Shown here one piece after another: positions 1 through 7,528 of a DNA stretch of 64,000 bases (the first letter of the stretch is position 1; each line of letters opens with the position of its first letter). Source of the stretch: Poritiphilus flavus (lineage in GTDB: Bacteria; Bacteroidota; Bacteroidia; Flavobacteriales; Flavobacteriaceae); NCBI RefSeq assembly GCF_009901585.1, contig NZ_WXYO01000003.1, forward strand, positions 248,001-312,000. Reading direction: 5' to 3'. A model generated the notes under the pieces. It saw only the letters and a list, made by a program, of their open reading frames with translations, had not been told where the DNA came from and did no database searches. The position numbers were made by a program, and so were the translations under genes.

Positions 1-1495
1 TGTTCTGGCTTTCTTGCATGGCACCAATGGCCGCTTCGTCATCTAACTTTGCCGATTGCAACAACAACAGGCTGGATACGATCTCGAGGTTGTTCTTTAC
101 CCGATGGTGAATTTCTTTGAGCAGAAATCCCTTTTCCTCATTTTGCTTTTTCAGTAAGATATTCTTTCTGCGATTATTTTTAAATGCAATGAATAGGGCC
201 GCGAGCAACAAAAATAATGATCCGGCAACCACCATGATGAGCATCTGTCTTGATTTTTGCTGAGCAATACGGGCCTCTTGCAGTTTTATAGTGTCTTCTT
301 TTAGTGCTACATCATATTCGGTCTGTAATTCTGATATTCGCTGATCGGCCTGCAAGGTGAAAACAGAATCCTTTAGTTTCGTAAACCGTTGATGGGCAGT
401 CAGGGCTTTTTTATAGTCTCCCTTTTGGGAATGCGATACTACAAGGGCCTCGTACGCTTGACTAAGAAAGAAACCATCGCCAAAATCTGCCGTGGCGATT
501 TCAATGGATTTTTCAATGCTTTCTATGGCCTCAGTATACTTTAACTGACTATTTTGAAGCTTTCCCATAGCTAAATGGGAACGCATCAACATAAAATTAT
601 TGTTTAACAATTCAGCATATTTGATAGCATTTTGACCGGCTTCTTCGGCTTGGGCATAATGTCCCATATCTGTATACAGATCGGTTAAGGAGATATAGAT
701 ATCACTCAAATTGTTATAAAAACCATATCGTTCTCCTATCTCGATTGATTTTTTGAAATACGATAGGGCATTAGTGAATTTTTTTAAGCCCAAATAATTG
801 TTGCCAACTACGTAGAGTGTAAAGTCGTAGTCAAGATCATCTATCCCTCGTTCTTCAAAGAGGTCCAAAGATTTTAAGCCTAATTCAAGTCCTTTTTCAA
901 ACTTTGATTGTTTCCAAAAAAGATTACTTAAATCACTATAGGCTAAGGCTTGCGCTTTCAAATCATGCAATTCGACTCCCAATTCCAATGATTTTTTGGC
1001 ATAATCTGCCGCAATGTCCAGTTTCCCCCTTCTTTCATAGACATAACCCATTTGGGTATATAAAAAGGCCAAGTCCTCTTTTGTCACCAAATCCACAGCT
1101 TTTTTTAGGACGGTTTCCGCATCATCCAATTCTTCTTGCCTGAGCAGAATACTACCTTGGGTAATTAAAAACCGTCCATGCCATAGGCTATCCTTTGCGA
1201 TATGCGTTTCGTTTAGGCCTTGATCATTAAACTCAGCGGCTGTCTTGAGATTTCGAGTATGCCAATAATAGGCTAGGTCATTCAATATCGAAAATCTCAC
1301 AGAATCTACCTCACTACGATCAAGTTGGGTTTTGAGTATATCTAAATAGGTATCGTCAAAAGCATCGGTAGCCACAAATACTTTTTGATAGGGTGGGAAC
1401 TGTTTGGAGTCAACAATCTGAGAATTTACTTCAGATAAGATCAATAGCCATACCCAACAGCATAGTACTAATTTTCCGGAGGCTTGATCCATCAT
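1..1495 (-). CDS. TPR sensor histidine kinase (HisKA_2), 3' part outside window
   Basis: The gene enters from the left edge, so only the first 498 residues are visible; the ATPase domain is missing. From ATG 1495 (a second ATG follows directly at 1492) there is a hydrophobic N-terminus (about 9-22), a helical TPR-type sensor region with repeated AxxY/Gxxx patterns (about 40-370), a coiled-coil stretch, one membrane segment (about 417-437) and then the dimerisation/phosphoacceptor motif [11 protein letters not shown] (about 461-471). This motif with its HHRVKNNL core is typical of the HisKA_2/HWE-like kinases. A TPR sensor outside the cytoplasmic membrane feeding a cytoplasmic kinase is inferred. 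No response regulator gene lies in the window, so the partner is unknown. Family assignment is firm, the signal is not known. Confidence 0.85.
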   Translation of the reverse strand, partial: MMDQASGKLVLCCWVWLLILSEVNSQIVDSKQFPPYQKVFVATDAFDDTYLDILKTQLDRSEVDSVRFSILNDLAYYWHTRNLKTAAEFNDQGLNETHIAKDSLWHGRFLITQGSILLRQEELDDAETVLKKAVDLVTKEDLAFLYTQMGYVYERRGKLDIAADYAKKSLELGVELHDLKAQALAYSDLSNLFWKQSKFEKGLELGLKSLDLFEERGIDDLDYDFTLYVVGNNYLGLKKFTNALSYFKKSIEIGERYGFYNNLSDIYISLTDLYTDMGHYAQAEEAGQNAIKYAELLNNNFMLMRSHLAMGKLQNSQLKYTEAIESIEKSIEIATADFGDGFFLSQAYEALVVSHSQKGDYKKALTAHQRFTKLKDSVFTLQADQRISELQTEYDVALKEDTIKLQEARIAQQKSRQMLIMVVAGSLFLLLAALFIAFKNNRRKNILLKKQNEEKGFLLKEIHHRVKNNLEIVSSLLLLQSAKLDDEAAIGAMQESQN

Positions 1496-1664
1496 GTTCA
1501 ATTGGTGTTGGTTACGGAATTAAATGTACAAAATAATGCCCTCCGTGTCATTCGGGAAAATATTTTGACTGTTGGGTAACAAAACAGAGCCTTTCGTCCT
1601 AATGTCATTGACAAGGGTTGTGATAGTCACTTTCTTGCAAACACAACTATAAATACAACTAAAA

Positions 1665-2165
1665 ATGAAAAAATTACTTTTATCCTTGATTTTGTGTCCA
1701 ACGGTATTCTTTGCCCAGACTTCGACACTCGAATTTAAAAATTCAAAAACCGCCTTAGCTACTGTACAAAAATATGTCAAGGCATTGCAAAATGGCGATG
1801 TGGCTACCATGAACGCCCAATTTGCCTCAGATGCGGTAATCTATAATTTGGGCGGCGCGGTAGATTCTACCAGTGTAGCAGGCCATGGTGAATATTACAC
1901 CAGAAGCACCAATACCTATAATCATAAATTCGCAAGGGATTTTTATTTACCTGTAAAGGTTACCGACTACTGGAATGAAGGTGAATGGGTTTTATCCTGG
2001 GGCACCAATGTCGTTACTTCTAAAAAGGAGGGTGCTCAAATATCCGTGCCATTTCATACTGCTGCGATGATAGAGAATGGCAAGATCAAAAGATTATACT
2101 ATTTCTACGATATGCTGAATATTCTGAAAAACCAAGGGTTTACCATTCAACCCCCTTCAAAATAA
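1665..2165 (+). CDS. Secreted NTF2/SnoaL-like protein
   Basis: 166 residues with a clear signal peptide (MKKLLLSLILCPTVFFAQ, cut near residue 18). The rest fits a small SnoaL/NTF2-like alpha-beta barrel: an N-terminal helix (VQKYVKALQNGDVATMNAQF), 'SDAVIYNLGG', and a closing strand pair around IENGKIKRLYYFYD. Such domains bind small hydrophobic ligands or act as simple isomerases or hydrolases; nothing here fixes a substrate. It is a lone gene between the histidine kinase and a thioesterase, in an AT-rich accessory stretch. Start ATG 1665 is chosen because the signal peptide begins there. Confidence 0.75.
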   Translation: MKKLLLSLILCPTVFFAQTSTLEFKNSKTALATVQKYVKALQNGDVATMNAQFASDAVIYNLGGAVDSTSVAGHGEYYTRSTNTYNHKFARDFYLPVKVTDYWNEGEWVLSWGTNVVTSKKEGAQISVPFHTAAMIENGKIKRLYYFYDMLNILKNQGFTIQPPSK

Positions 2166-2344
2166 TAGTAATAACCTCTGAAGAAATACAAACGGTATAA
2201 AAATACTGGGTTTCAAACCAGAACCAGCAACCGTGTTAATGAAATGCCCTGCAAGGGTAAAAATTAGTCGATAGGTTAGAAGACACCTTTGAATTTCTTA
2301 AGACTTCAGCATACACTATTGGTAGCTATAATTTAAGAAAGGTT

Positions 2345-2887
2345 GTGATTTATTATTGGTACACCATCATTAAAATATTAGTTCTTAGAAACTGGCAAAA
2401 CAAAGTGAAATACGACCAGACAATACGGAGAACTTTTAGGGTTGGTCCTTTTGATTGTGATGGCTTGCGAGTAATGACGGCAGCAAAATATCCTATATAT
2501 ATGGACTTTCTACGATGGGAATTAATTGCTCGGTCTAAACTATTTAAAGCTATCGTAAAAAGAGGACTCGCCCCAACCTTAGGTTCTCAAAAAATCATAT
2601 ATAGGAGACCTTTAAAAATATGGTCGAAATTTGATGTGGTATTGGAAAGCGTTGGAATGGACGACAAGTGGGTTTATCATATTCATTATTTTGAACAAGA
2701 AGATGAAGTCAAAGCTGTCGGAATTACAAGAGCCCTTATTTGGAAAAGAGATATCCCCACTGCTCTAACTGATATTATGAAAGAAGTCGGCGCAACTGAA
2801 AAAAAAGTTCCACCCTCATGGGTTTTATCCTTGTTTAAAGAGGATAAAGAAATTATACAAATTGCAAATCAAAAAAACTATAGCTAA
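2345..2887 (+). CDS. Hotdog-fold thioesterase-like protein (THEM6-type)
   Basis: 180 residues read from GTG 2345; no in-frame ATG occurs before residue 44, so the GTG start is needed to keep the N-terminal part. Motifs FRVGPFDCDG, YPIYMDFLRWELIARS and RRPLKIWSKFDVV match the 4HBT_2 acyl-CoA thioesterase-like proteins related to animal THEM6, in which the N-terminus is hydrophobic and the hotdog strand carries a conserved Asp/Asn after the central helix. Substrate unknown. Its stop codon TAA (2885-2887) is the first part of an attC-like hairpin, as in integron gene cassettes. Assignment to the hotdog family is fairly sure, catalysis is not shown. Confidence 0.7.
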   Translation: MIYYWYTIIKILVLRNWQNKVKYDQTIRRTFRVGPFDCDGLRVMTAAKYPIYMDFLRWELIARSKLFKAIVKRGLAPTLGSQKIIYRRPLKIWSKFDVVLESVGMDDKWVYHIHYFEQEDEVKAVGITRALIWKRDIPTALTDIMKEVGATEKKVPPSWVLSLFKEDKEIIQIANQKNYS

Positions 2888-2952
2888 CAATGGCTATAAA
2901 GCACAGGCCTAACCAACCAAACCGTTCCTTCGCTTCATAGCCGAGACCGTTA
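2885..2952 (+). repeat. attC-like imperfect hairpin after the thioesterase gene
   Basis: The outer arms TAAC (2885-2888) and GTTA (2949-2952) pair. After an unequal unpaired spacer come GGCTAT with ATAGCC, then AAGC with GCTT, around a loop of about 30 nt. This order (short outer box, asymmetric bulge, inner box, long loop, starting at the stop codon of a small gene) resembles an integron attC site. The seven-base core boxes fit only partly and no integrase gene is in the window, so it could be an orphan cassette scar or another hairpin. Confidence 0.4.
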
Positions 2953-2984
2953 TCAAAAATTAAAAACATACTTAACCAGAAACA

Positions 2985-4022
2985 ATGGATACGACTGAGG
3001 AAAAACAAATTACACCTTCTAAAATAATGCAAATAGGAATGGGTTTTTGGGCATCAAAAACGCTTCTTACAGCGGTTAATATGGGATTATTCACCTATCT
3101 GGCAAAAGAAGAATTGTCAGGACAAGACATTAAGGCTAAGTTAGGACTGCATGATAGAGGGCTTTATGATTTCTTGGACACTTTGGTTGCATTGGGTTTT
3201 TTGAAAAGAAGCGGCCTAAAGCAAACTTCTTTATATAGTAATTCGGAAGATACGGATCTGTTTCTCGATAAAAACAAACCTAGCTACATAGGAGGAATCC
3301 TTGAAATGTCAAATAACCGATTATATCCATTTTGGAATGATCTAGAAGAAGGATTGAAAACCGGTAAACCACAAAATGAAACAAAATCAGGTGGAGCTTC
3401 CATTTTTGAAGCAATATATGCGGATCGGCAAAAACTAAGAGAGTTTATAAAGGCCATGGGTGGTATACAAATGGGTAACTTCATCATGTTGTCTAAAGTG
3501 TTTGATTTTACGCACTATAGTACCCTGTGTGATATTGGGGGCTCAGGAGGACATCTTGCAACGCAAGTAGCTTTAAATAATGAGCATATGAGTTGTGTTA
3601 CCTATGACCTTCCTCCGGTAGAACCAATAGCTTCAGAAAATATCGAAATGATGGGTCTAAGTGATAGGGTATCTGCTCAATCAGGCAACTTTTTAAACGA
3701 AGACCTTCCCAAAGCTGACGTAATTACAATGGGGAACATTCTTCACGATTGGGGAATACAAGACAAGAAAATGCTTATAAAAAAAGCATATGACGCCCTG
3801 CCACAAGGAGGGGCATTAGTAGTCATTGAAAACATCATTGATGACAATCGCAGTAAAAATGCTTTTGGCTTAATGATGTCCTTAAATATGAATATAGAGA
3901 CGCCCGAAGGTTTTGACTTTTCTGCCGCAGATTTTGACGAATGGGCAAAGGAATGTGGTTTTACGCAAACCTCGGTAATGCCTTTATCAGGTCCGTCCAG
4001 TGCTGTCATTGCTATAAAATAG
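2985..4022 (+). CDS. SAM-dependent O-methyltransferase (acetylserotonin-OMT-like)
   Basis: 345 residues. The N-terminal third is a helical dimerisation domain of the plant OMT type (ASKTLLTAVNMGLFTYLA). The C-terminal part is a Rossmann methyltransferase with SAM motif I (CDIGGSGGHLA, about residues 181-191), a loop GDRVSAQSGNFL-like stretch, and GNILHDWG near residues 249-256, where the His is the usual catalytic base. The family methylates hydroxyls of small aromatic or polyketide-like molecules; the substrate is not predictable. No biosynthetic cluster lies around it. It follows the attC-like element by 32 nt and precedes the broken dehalogenase by 38 nt. Confidence 0.8.
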   Translation: MDTTEEKQITPSKIMQIGMGFWASKTLLTAVNMGLFTYLAKEELSGQDIKAKLGLHDRGLYDFLDTLVALGFLKRSGLKQTSLYSNSEDTDLFLDKNKPSYIGGILEMSNNRLYPFWNDLEEGLKTGKPQNETKSGGASIFEAIYADRQKLREFIKAMGGIQMGNFIMLSKVFDFTHYSTLCDIGGSGGHLATQVALNNEHMSCVTYDLPPVEPIASENIEMMGLSDRVSAQSGNFLNEDLPKADVITMGNILHDWGIQDKKMLIKKAYDALPQGGALVVIENIIDDNRSKNAFGLMMSLNMNIETPEGFDFSAADFDEWAKECGFTQTSVMPLSGPSSAVIAIK

Positions 4023-4060
4023 ACTTTTGCCATATTTCAGGACAGGACATATAGATAAGC

Positions 4061-4390
4061 ATGAAAGAAATCATAAGAACACCTGAAAATAGATTTAAAA
4101 ATTTAGAAGATTATAATTTTCAAAGCAATTATTTAAATGTTGAAGATGGTTTGCGATTGCATTACCTTGATGAAGGAGATAATACTAATGCAACTGTTTT
4201 ATTACTTCACGGAGAACCAAGCTGGTCGTATTTGTATCGCAAAATGATTCCTGTTCTTTCTAATAATTTTCGAGTTATTGCTCCTGATTTAATTGGATTT
4301 GGGAAATCAGATAAATTAGTTAACCAACAAGATTATTCTTATCAAAAACATATTGATTGGATATTCAATGGGCGCAGTTATAGCCCTTGA
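4061..4390 (+). pseudogene. Haloalkane dehalogenase-like gene, truncated after the N-terminal third
   Basis: The reading frame starts well: RTPENRFKNLEDY, LRLHYLDEGDN, LLLHGEPSWSYLYRKM and VIAPDLIGFGKSDK are hallmarks of subfamily-I haloalkane dehalogenases (alpha/beta hydrolases, about 300 residues). It ends at residue 109. After YQKHIDW the sequence changes to unrelated residues and stops, so the nucleophile elbow with its catalytic Asp, the acid and the His are all absent. No later frame in the following 500 nt restores them. It is read as a gene cut by a rearrangement; the break lies right beside the palindromes at 4411-4467. Confidence 0.75.
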
Positions 4391-4410
4391 CAATCACAAA
4401 TTTTAACAGC

Positions 4411-4467
4411 TTCGCGGTGCGCACTTTAGGAATTCAAAAAAGTGCGCACCGAATTGCGCACCGCGAA
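4411..4467. repeat. Nested GTGCGCAC palindromes with two alternative pairings
   Basis: TTCGCGGTGCGCA (4411-4423) pairs perfectly with 4455-4467 (13 bp). GGTGCGCACTTT (4416-4427) also pairs perfectly with 4439-4450 (12 bp). The shared block GGTGCGCA therefore has two exclusive partners, and GTGCGCAC is itself self-complementary. The element sits just past the truncated dehalogenase. Confidence 0.7.
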
Positions 4468-4507
4468 AAGTGGCATTATTTGATATCAAATGAAATCAGG
4501 AAAAATA

Positions 4508-4543
4508 AAAAAGTCTGTAAATCAACGATTTACAGACTTTTTG
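4508..4543. terminator. Terminator-like hairpin, 14-bp stem
   Basis: A perfect 14-bp stem (4510-4523 with 4527-4540) and a 3-nt loop, flanked by A-rich sequence on the left and TTTTT on the right, so it could stop transcription from either side. It would end plus-strand transcripts running out of the methyltransferase/dehalogenase remnant. Confidence 0.55.
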
Positions 4544-4564
4544 AATGATTATGGACTCTTAAAA

Positions 4565-4576
4565 GTGACCTGACTG
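4565..4576. repeat. 12-bp copy of the tRNA-Lys 3' end
   Basis: GTGACCTGACTG is repeated exactly at 4887-4898, where it is the discriminator base, the acceptor stem and the first T-arm bases of the tRNA-Lys gene. The copy lies 322 bp away on the 3' side of the tRNA, the side where integrated elements leave their distal att site. The segment between contains only hairpins and no integrase. Confidence 0.5.
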
Positions 4577-4610
4577 CCCGCCCGGATGACCTCCGGTCGG
4601 ACGGGGGGCT

Positions 4611-4630
4611 CCCTTCGGCTGCGCTCAGGG
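4611..4630. repeat. REP-like hairpin, copy 1
   Basis: CCCTTCGGCTGCGCTCAGGG is a variant of the palindromic unit CCCCTCGACTGCGCTCGGGG found exactly at 6963-6982 and 11597-11616. It lies in the GC-rich block 4577-4640, which holds further short palindromes. Confidence 0.55.
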
Positions 4631-4770
4631 CAGGCTTCTCGCCCCAGTTTTATTACATAAAAAAATCCCGACCTGAGAGTCAGGGTCTATCTACTAGGAT
4701 GTCCTCACTCGTTGGTACTGGGGTTGGCTCACTGCGTTCGCCTGACCCAGCCGTCCTGTACTGCAAATGC

Positions 4771-4810
4771 AAAACCTGGCAACCAAAGGTTGCCAGGTTT
4801 TTTGTTTTGT
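4771..4810 (+). terminator. Rho-independent terminator, plus strand
   Basis: A 12-bp stem (4773-4784 with 4788-4799), loop AAA, followed by TTTTTTGTTTTG. No plus-strand gene immediately precedes it. Its tail is the exact inverse of the tail of the opposing terminator at 4841-4872. Confidence 0.6.
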
Positions 4811-4840
4811 CGAAATCCTCGTGCAAGCACGGTACTTCTC

Positions 4841-4872
4841 CAAAACAAAAAACCTCTGCAATTTTGCAGAGG
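4841..4872 (-). terminator. Terminator of tRNA-Lys
   Basis: On the minus strand a 9-bp stem (4853-4861 with 4864-4872) is followed by TTTTTTGTTTTG, 16 nt past the tRNA 3' end. It is the natural terminator of the tRNA-Lys transcript. Confidence 0.7.
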
Positions 4873-4887
4873 TTTTGCGCTTGATCG

Positions 4888-4960
4888 TGACCTGACTGGG
4901 GCTCGAACCCAGGACCCTCTCCTTAAAAGGGAGATGCTCTACCAACTGAGCTATCAGGTC
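4888..4960 (-). tRNA. tRNA-Lys (anticodon TTT)
   Basis: A 73-nt cloverleaf on the minus strand. The acceptor stem is GACCTGA with TCAGGTC, the D arm contains AGCTCAGTTGGTAGAGC, the anticodon stem is TCTCC/GGAGA around the loop CTTTTAA (anticodon TTT), and the T loop is GGTTCGAGCCC. CCA is not encoded. A terminator follows, and the 3' end is copied 322 bp downstream. Confidence 0.95.
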
Positions 4961-5016
4961 ATTAAAACAAAGGGCTTATGCCGTTAACGATGCCAGTGGT
5001 ATCGCGCAGGCGGGTG

Positions 5017-5047
5017 CAAATATACTATCAATAATTAACTTTTCAAG
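5017..5047 (-). promoter_or_regulatory. Promoter of tRNA-Lys
   Basis: Minus-strand TATATTTG (5017-5024) matches the Bacteroidota -7 consensus TAnnTTTG. CTTG, one base off the -33 TTTG, lies 19 nt upstream (5044-5047). Transcription would start near 5010, about 50 nt before the tRNA. Confidence 0.5.
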
Positions 5048-5119
5048 CTCAAAGGGGCATTAATTTTTCATTTCTTTGAAATCCCCTTTATTTGGTTGAT
5101 TTTTGCCTAAAATTCAAAA

Positions 5120-5635
5120 ATGAAGATCGTTCTTGTAGGCTATATGGGCAGTGGAAAAACAACCGTGGGACAGCTGCTTGCGGAGAAGTTGAACATGGAT
5201 TTCCTGGACCTGGACGACTATATTGAAACTCAGCTAAACACAAAGATCCCGGACATTTTTAAAGAAAAAGGAGAGATCTTTTTTAGAAAAGCGGAACATC
5301 AATACCTCCAGGAAGTACTTGAAAAACAAGACGCTCTTGTTTTGGCAACCGGAGGAGGCACTCCCTGCTATAGTGGAAACATGGACCTGATCAATTCCAA
5401 AACGGAAAACGTGTTCTATCTGAAGCTTTCCATCCCCGGTCTTATAGAACGCCTTTATAAAGAAAAGGAACACCGCCCGCTGATAAAACACCTGGCAGAT
5501 GAAGACCTGCCGGAGTTCATAGGCAAGCACCTCTTTGAACGAAGCCCATTTTACGCCATATCTAAACATACCATTGTTGCAGGTGCCAGGACAGCTGATG
5601 AGATTGCAAATGAGATACTGGAAAAGTTAGTCTAG
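5120..5635 (+). CDS. aroK: Shikimate kinase
   Basis: Phosphorylates shikimate at O3 with ATP in the chorismate pathway; cytoplasmic. 171 residues, the usual size. Walker A GYMGSGKTTVG is at 7-17, the LDLDD Mg/shikimate-binding motif at 29-33, FRKAE with the shikimate-binding Arg at 55-59, the GGG loop (ATGGGTP) at 76-82 and the lid Arg in EHRPL. It stands alone, without other aro genes. Its last 9 nt overlap the 3' end of the convergent phosphoribosyltransferase gene. Confidence 0.96.
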   Translation: MKIVLVGYMGSGKTTVGQLLAEKLNMDFLDLDDYIETQLNTKIPDIFKEKGEIFFRKAEHQYLQEVLEKQDALVLATGGGTPCYSGNMDLINSKTENVFYLKLSIPGLIERLYKEKEHRPLIKHLADEDLPEFIGKHLFERSPFYAISKHTIVAGARTADEIANEILEKLV

Positions 5636-6124
5636 GTACACCCCGTCATTCTTTGCTTTAAACTCCACATTAATATGCTCTTGCAGCGAAGTTGAGAGTG
5701 AAATTCCCTTAAAATCAGCTTTTACAGGGTATTTTTTGTGGTTGCGGTTAACCAGAACGGCCGTTTTAAGCTGTTTCAGGGGAGTTCTTAAAAAGTGGTG
5801 AACCCCATAGATCAATGTGGTTCCGGAGTTTAAGACATCGTCTACTAACACCACGGAACGGTTCGCATAGGACGCTTCCGGAATAGAAGTGGATACCCCG
5901 CTTTTGAGCGGATCAGACTTGTCCATCATTACCTTACACAAAACAATTTCGGCTGTAGTGATCTTCTTTAGCACATTGCTGATCTTCCGTGCAAAACTCA
6001 AGCCACCACCCTCAATTCCGGCTATGACCAATTGCTTTTCCTCCACATTGGTTTCGTAGATCTGGTAGGCGATCCGTCTTATCTTGTGCTGGATTTGCTG
6101 ATGCGTGAGGATGCGATTTGCCAT
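5627..6124 (-). CDS. Phosphoribosyltransferase (PyrR-like)
   Basis: 165 residues with a type I phosphoribosyltransferase fold. The PRPP-binding loop VVLVDDVLNSGTT is at 91-103, and an upstream GIEGGGLSFARKI stretch fits the pyrophosphate loop. Size and the overall pattern resemble the PyrR/uracil phosphoribosyltransferase group. The gene does not sit in a pyr operon, so a role in pyrimidine attenuation is not supported; salvage of a base with PRPP is the cautious reading. It overlaps aroK tail-to-tail by 9 nt and lies 12 nt downstream of the methyltransferase gene, probably co-transcribed with it. Confidence 0.8.
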   Translation of the reverse strand: MANRILTHQQIQHKIRRIAYQIYETNVEEKQLVIAGIEGGGLSFARKISNVLKKITTAEIVLCKVMMDKSDPLKSGVSTSIPEASYANRSVVLVDDVLNSGTTLIYGVHHFLRTPLKQLKTAVLVNRNHKKYPVKADFKGISLSTSLQEHINVEFKAKNDGVYLD

Positions 6125-6136
6125 AAGTTACAGGAA

Positions 6137-6718
6137 TTAACGTTCAAAGATAAAAAACAGTTCGTTACCCCGCCTGGGTGGAATAGAGTTATAGGCCCTT
6201 TCGAGGGTTTTTATTTTGAAATGTTTGCCGAATAACTTCTTATAGGCTTCAAGAGATCCACCAAAAGGAGGGCCCTTTTCCGTAAGGGGGAAGTCGAAAA
6301 ACAAACCACTTAACTTCCCGTTATCTTTCAGTAACTCATGCATTTTGAGCACATAATCCACTCTTAATTCCGGATTTAGAGCGCAAAAGAAAGTTTGCTC
6401 CAGGATGAGGTCAAAACCGCTCTCTTTTAACTCAAAAAAATCCCCCTGTATCAATTGTTTATCCGGAAATTCCGGTATTTGCTGTTTTATGCGCCCAAGG
6501 GGCTGCCGTGCCAGGTCGATCACAAAGACATTCTTAAACCCGCTTTCCCACAAATAGATCACCTCATACCCAAATCCGGCACCTGGAACCAGGATTTTAA
6601 GGTCTTTCCGCGAGAGCTGATCGATATACTCCTTCAACGGTCTGGAAACCTCCCCAATATCCCACCCAAGATTGTTTTCGCTATATCGATTCTCCCAGTA
6701 TTCCTGATTTAAGGTCAT
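6137..6718 (-). CDS. TPMT-family SAM-dependent methyltransferase
   Basis: 193 residues. The N-terminal YWENRYSENNLGWDIG matches the thiopurine S-methyltransferase (TPMT) family entry motif, followed by SAM motif I VPGAGFGYE (44-52), VIDLARQPLGRI, and FDLILEQTFFCALNP (family motif in which Cys/Phe line the active site). Bacterial members methylate thiols or metalloid ions such as tellurite; the natural substrate here is unknown. It is the first gene of a probable two-gene unit with the phosphoribosyltransferase. The upstream region is the composite repeat at 6719-7085. Confidence 0.85.
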   Translation of the reverse strand: MTLNQEYWENRYSENNLGWDIGEVSRPLKEYIDQLSRKDLKILVPGAGFGYEVIYLWESGFKNVFVIDLARQPLGRIKQQIPEFPDKQLIQGDFFELKESGFDLILEQTFFCALNPELRVDYVLKMHELLKDNGKLSGLFFDFPLTEKGPPFGGSLEAYKKLFGKHFKIKTLERAYNSIPPRRGNELFFIFER

Positions 6719-7085
6719 GTTTAAGGTCTAAGTTTAAGATTAAGTTTAAGCGTAAGTGAAAAGTTTTGAATTATAAGTGTTAAGTTTTAAAAATGAGAAC
6801 TGTTCACTGATTACTGTTCACTGTCAACTGCGTACTGAAATCATCCTCCGAAGCCGAATGAGTACCGCCCACTGCCCACTGCCCACTGTTTACTGTTCAC
6901 TGCCAACTGCGTACTGAAATCATCCTCCGAAGCTTTAGCGAAGGTTGATTAATCGTACTAAACCCCTCGACTGCGCTCGGGGAGACACTTTCAAGAATTT
7001 ATCCTCCGTAGCTTTAGCGAAGGAGAACTGTTCACTGTTTACTGATTACTGTTCACTGTTTACTGATTACTGTTTACTGATTACT
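6719..7085. repeat. Composite intergenic repeat, copy A
   Basis: This 362-nt gap holds no gene. From left to right it has an AAGnnn hexamer tract (6719-6760), a linker, a CTG-heptamer tract ending in 'gcgtactg', REP-like hairpins with TCCTCC...GAAGG arms (6923-6948, 7002-7027) and the palindrome CCCCTCGACTGCGCTCGGGG (6963-6982). It closes with a second tract of seven-base units such as CTGATTA, CTGTTCA and CTGTTTA (about 7027-7093). The same parts in the same order recur at 11165-11690. The final heptamers run into the 3' end of the S4-domain gene. Confidence 0.75.
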
Positions 7086-7464
7086 GTTCACTGACCTCCC
7101 CTTCTTCCATATAATCGTCCAATTCCCGTCTGTCCTTTTTGGTAGGGCGTCCGGTACCTTTCTTGCGATAATAATCCTTGGAAAATTTCAACAATTCACT
7201 TTGTTCAAAAGCCTCTGCCGGGGTGGTATCTTTCCTGTATATATCCACCAGCTTGGCACCAACCCGACTAGCCGGGATATCCAGTACGGTTAGCTCGTAG
7301 TTGATCTGGTTTTTCCGGATCTTGATACGGTCCGTGGGGTATACCTCTCTGGACGGTTTTACCTGCTGCCCGTTTACGGATACATGCCCTTTTTTACAGG
7401 CCTCTGTGGCCTGATTTCGCGTCTTGAAATACCGCACGGCCCATAAGTATTTGTCAATTCGCAT
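7081..7464 (-). CDS. S4-domain RNA-binding protein (Hsp15/RqcP-like)
   Basis: 127 residues. The N-terminal S4 domain (1-62: MRIDKYLWAVRYFKTR, KKGHVSVNG) is followed by a basic tail (YYRKKGTGRPTKKDRRELDDY), the layout of Hsp15/HslR, which binds the 50S subunit carrying nascent chain-tRNA. A role in rescuing stalled ribosomes is inferred from the family. The last residues VSEQ and the stop are encoded by bases of the neighbouring heptamer repeat, which suggests that repeat spread has replaced the original 3' end. Confidence 0.85.
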   Translation of the reverse strand: MRIDKYLWAVRYFKTRNQATEACKKGHVSVNGQQVKPSREVYPTDRIKIRKNQINYELTVLDIPASRVGAKLVDIYRKDTTPAEAFEQSELLKFSKDYYRKKGTGRPTKKDRRELDDYMEEGEVSEQ

Positions 7465-7528
7465 CGGCGCAAAAACTTTGTTAAGGATTTCCGCAAAAAT
7501 AGGGGAAAATTGTATCTTGCCGCCTTAA

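Noticed and set aside
904..1143. Plus-strand reading frame in the first gene
   Set aside because: It is a shadow of the TPR region of the histidine kinase, which continues unbroken on the minus strand.
4577..4886. Intact mobile element between the tRNA-Lys repeats
   Set aside because: No integrase, transposase or any other gene is in the segment; only hairpins and REP-like sequence.
4694..4987. Small reading frames on both strands
   Set aside because: They run through the tRNA gene and the terminators and contain translated tRNA sequence.
6800..7090. CRISPR array
   Set aside because: The repeats are 7-bp tandem units without unique spacers, and no cas genes are near.
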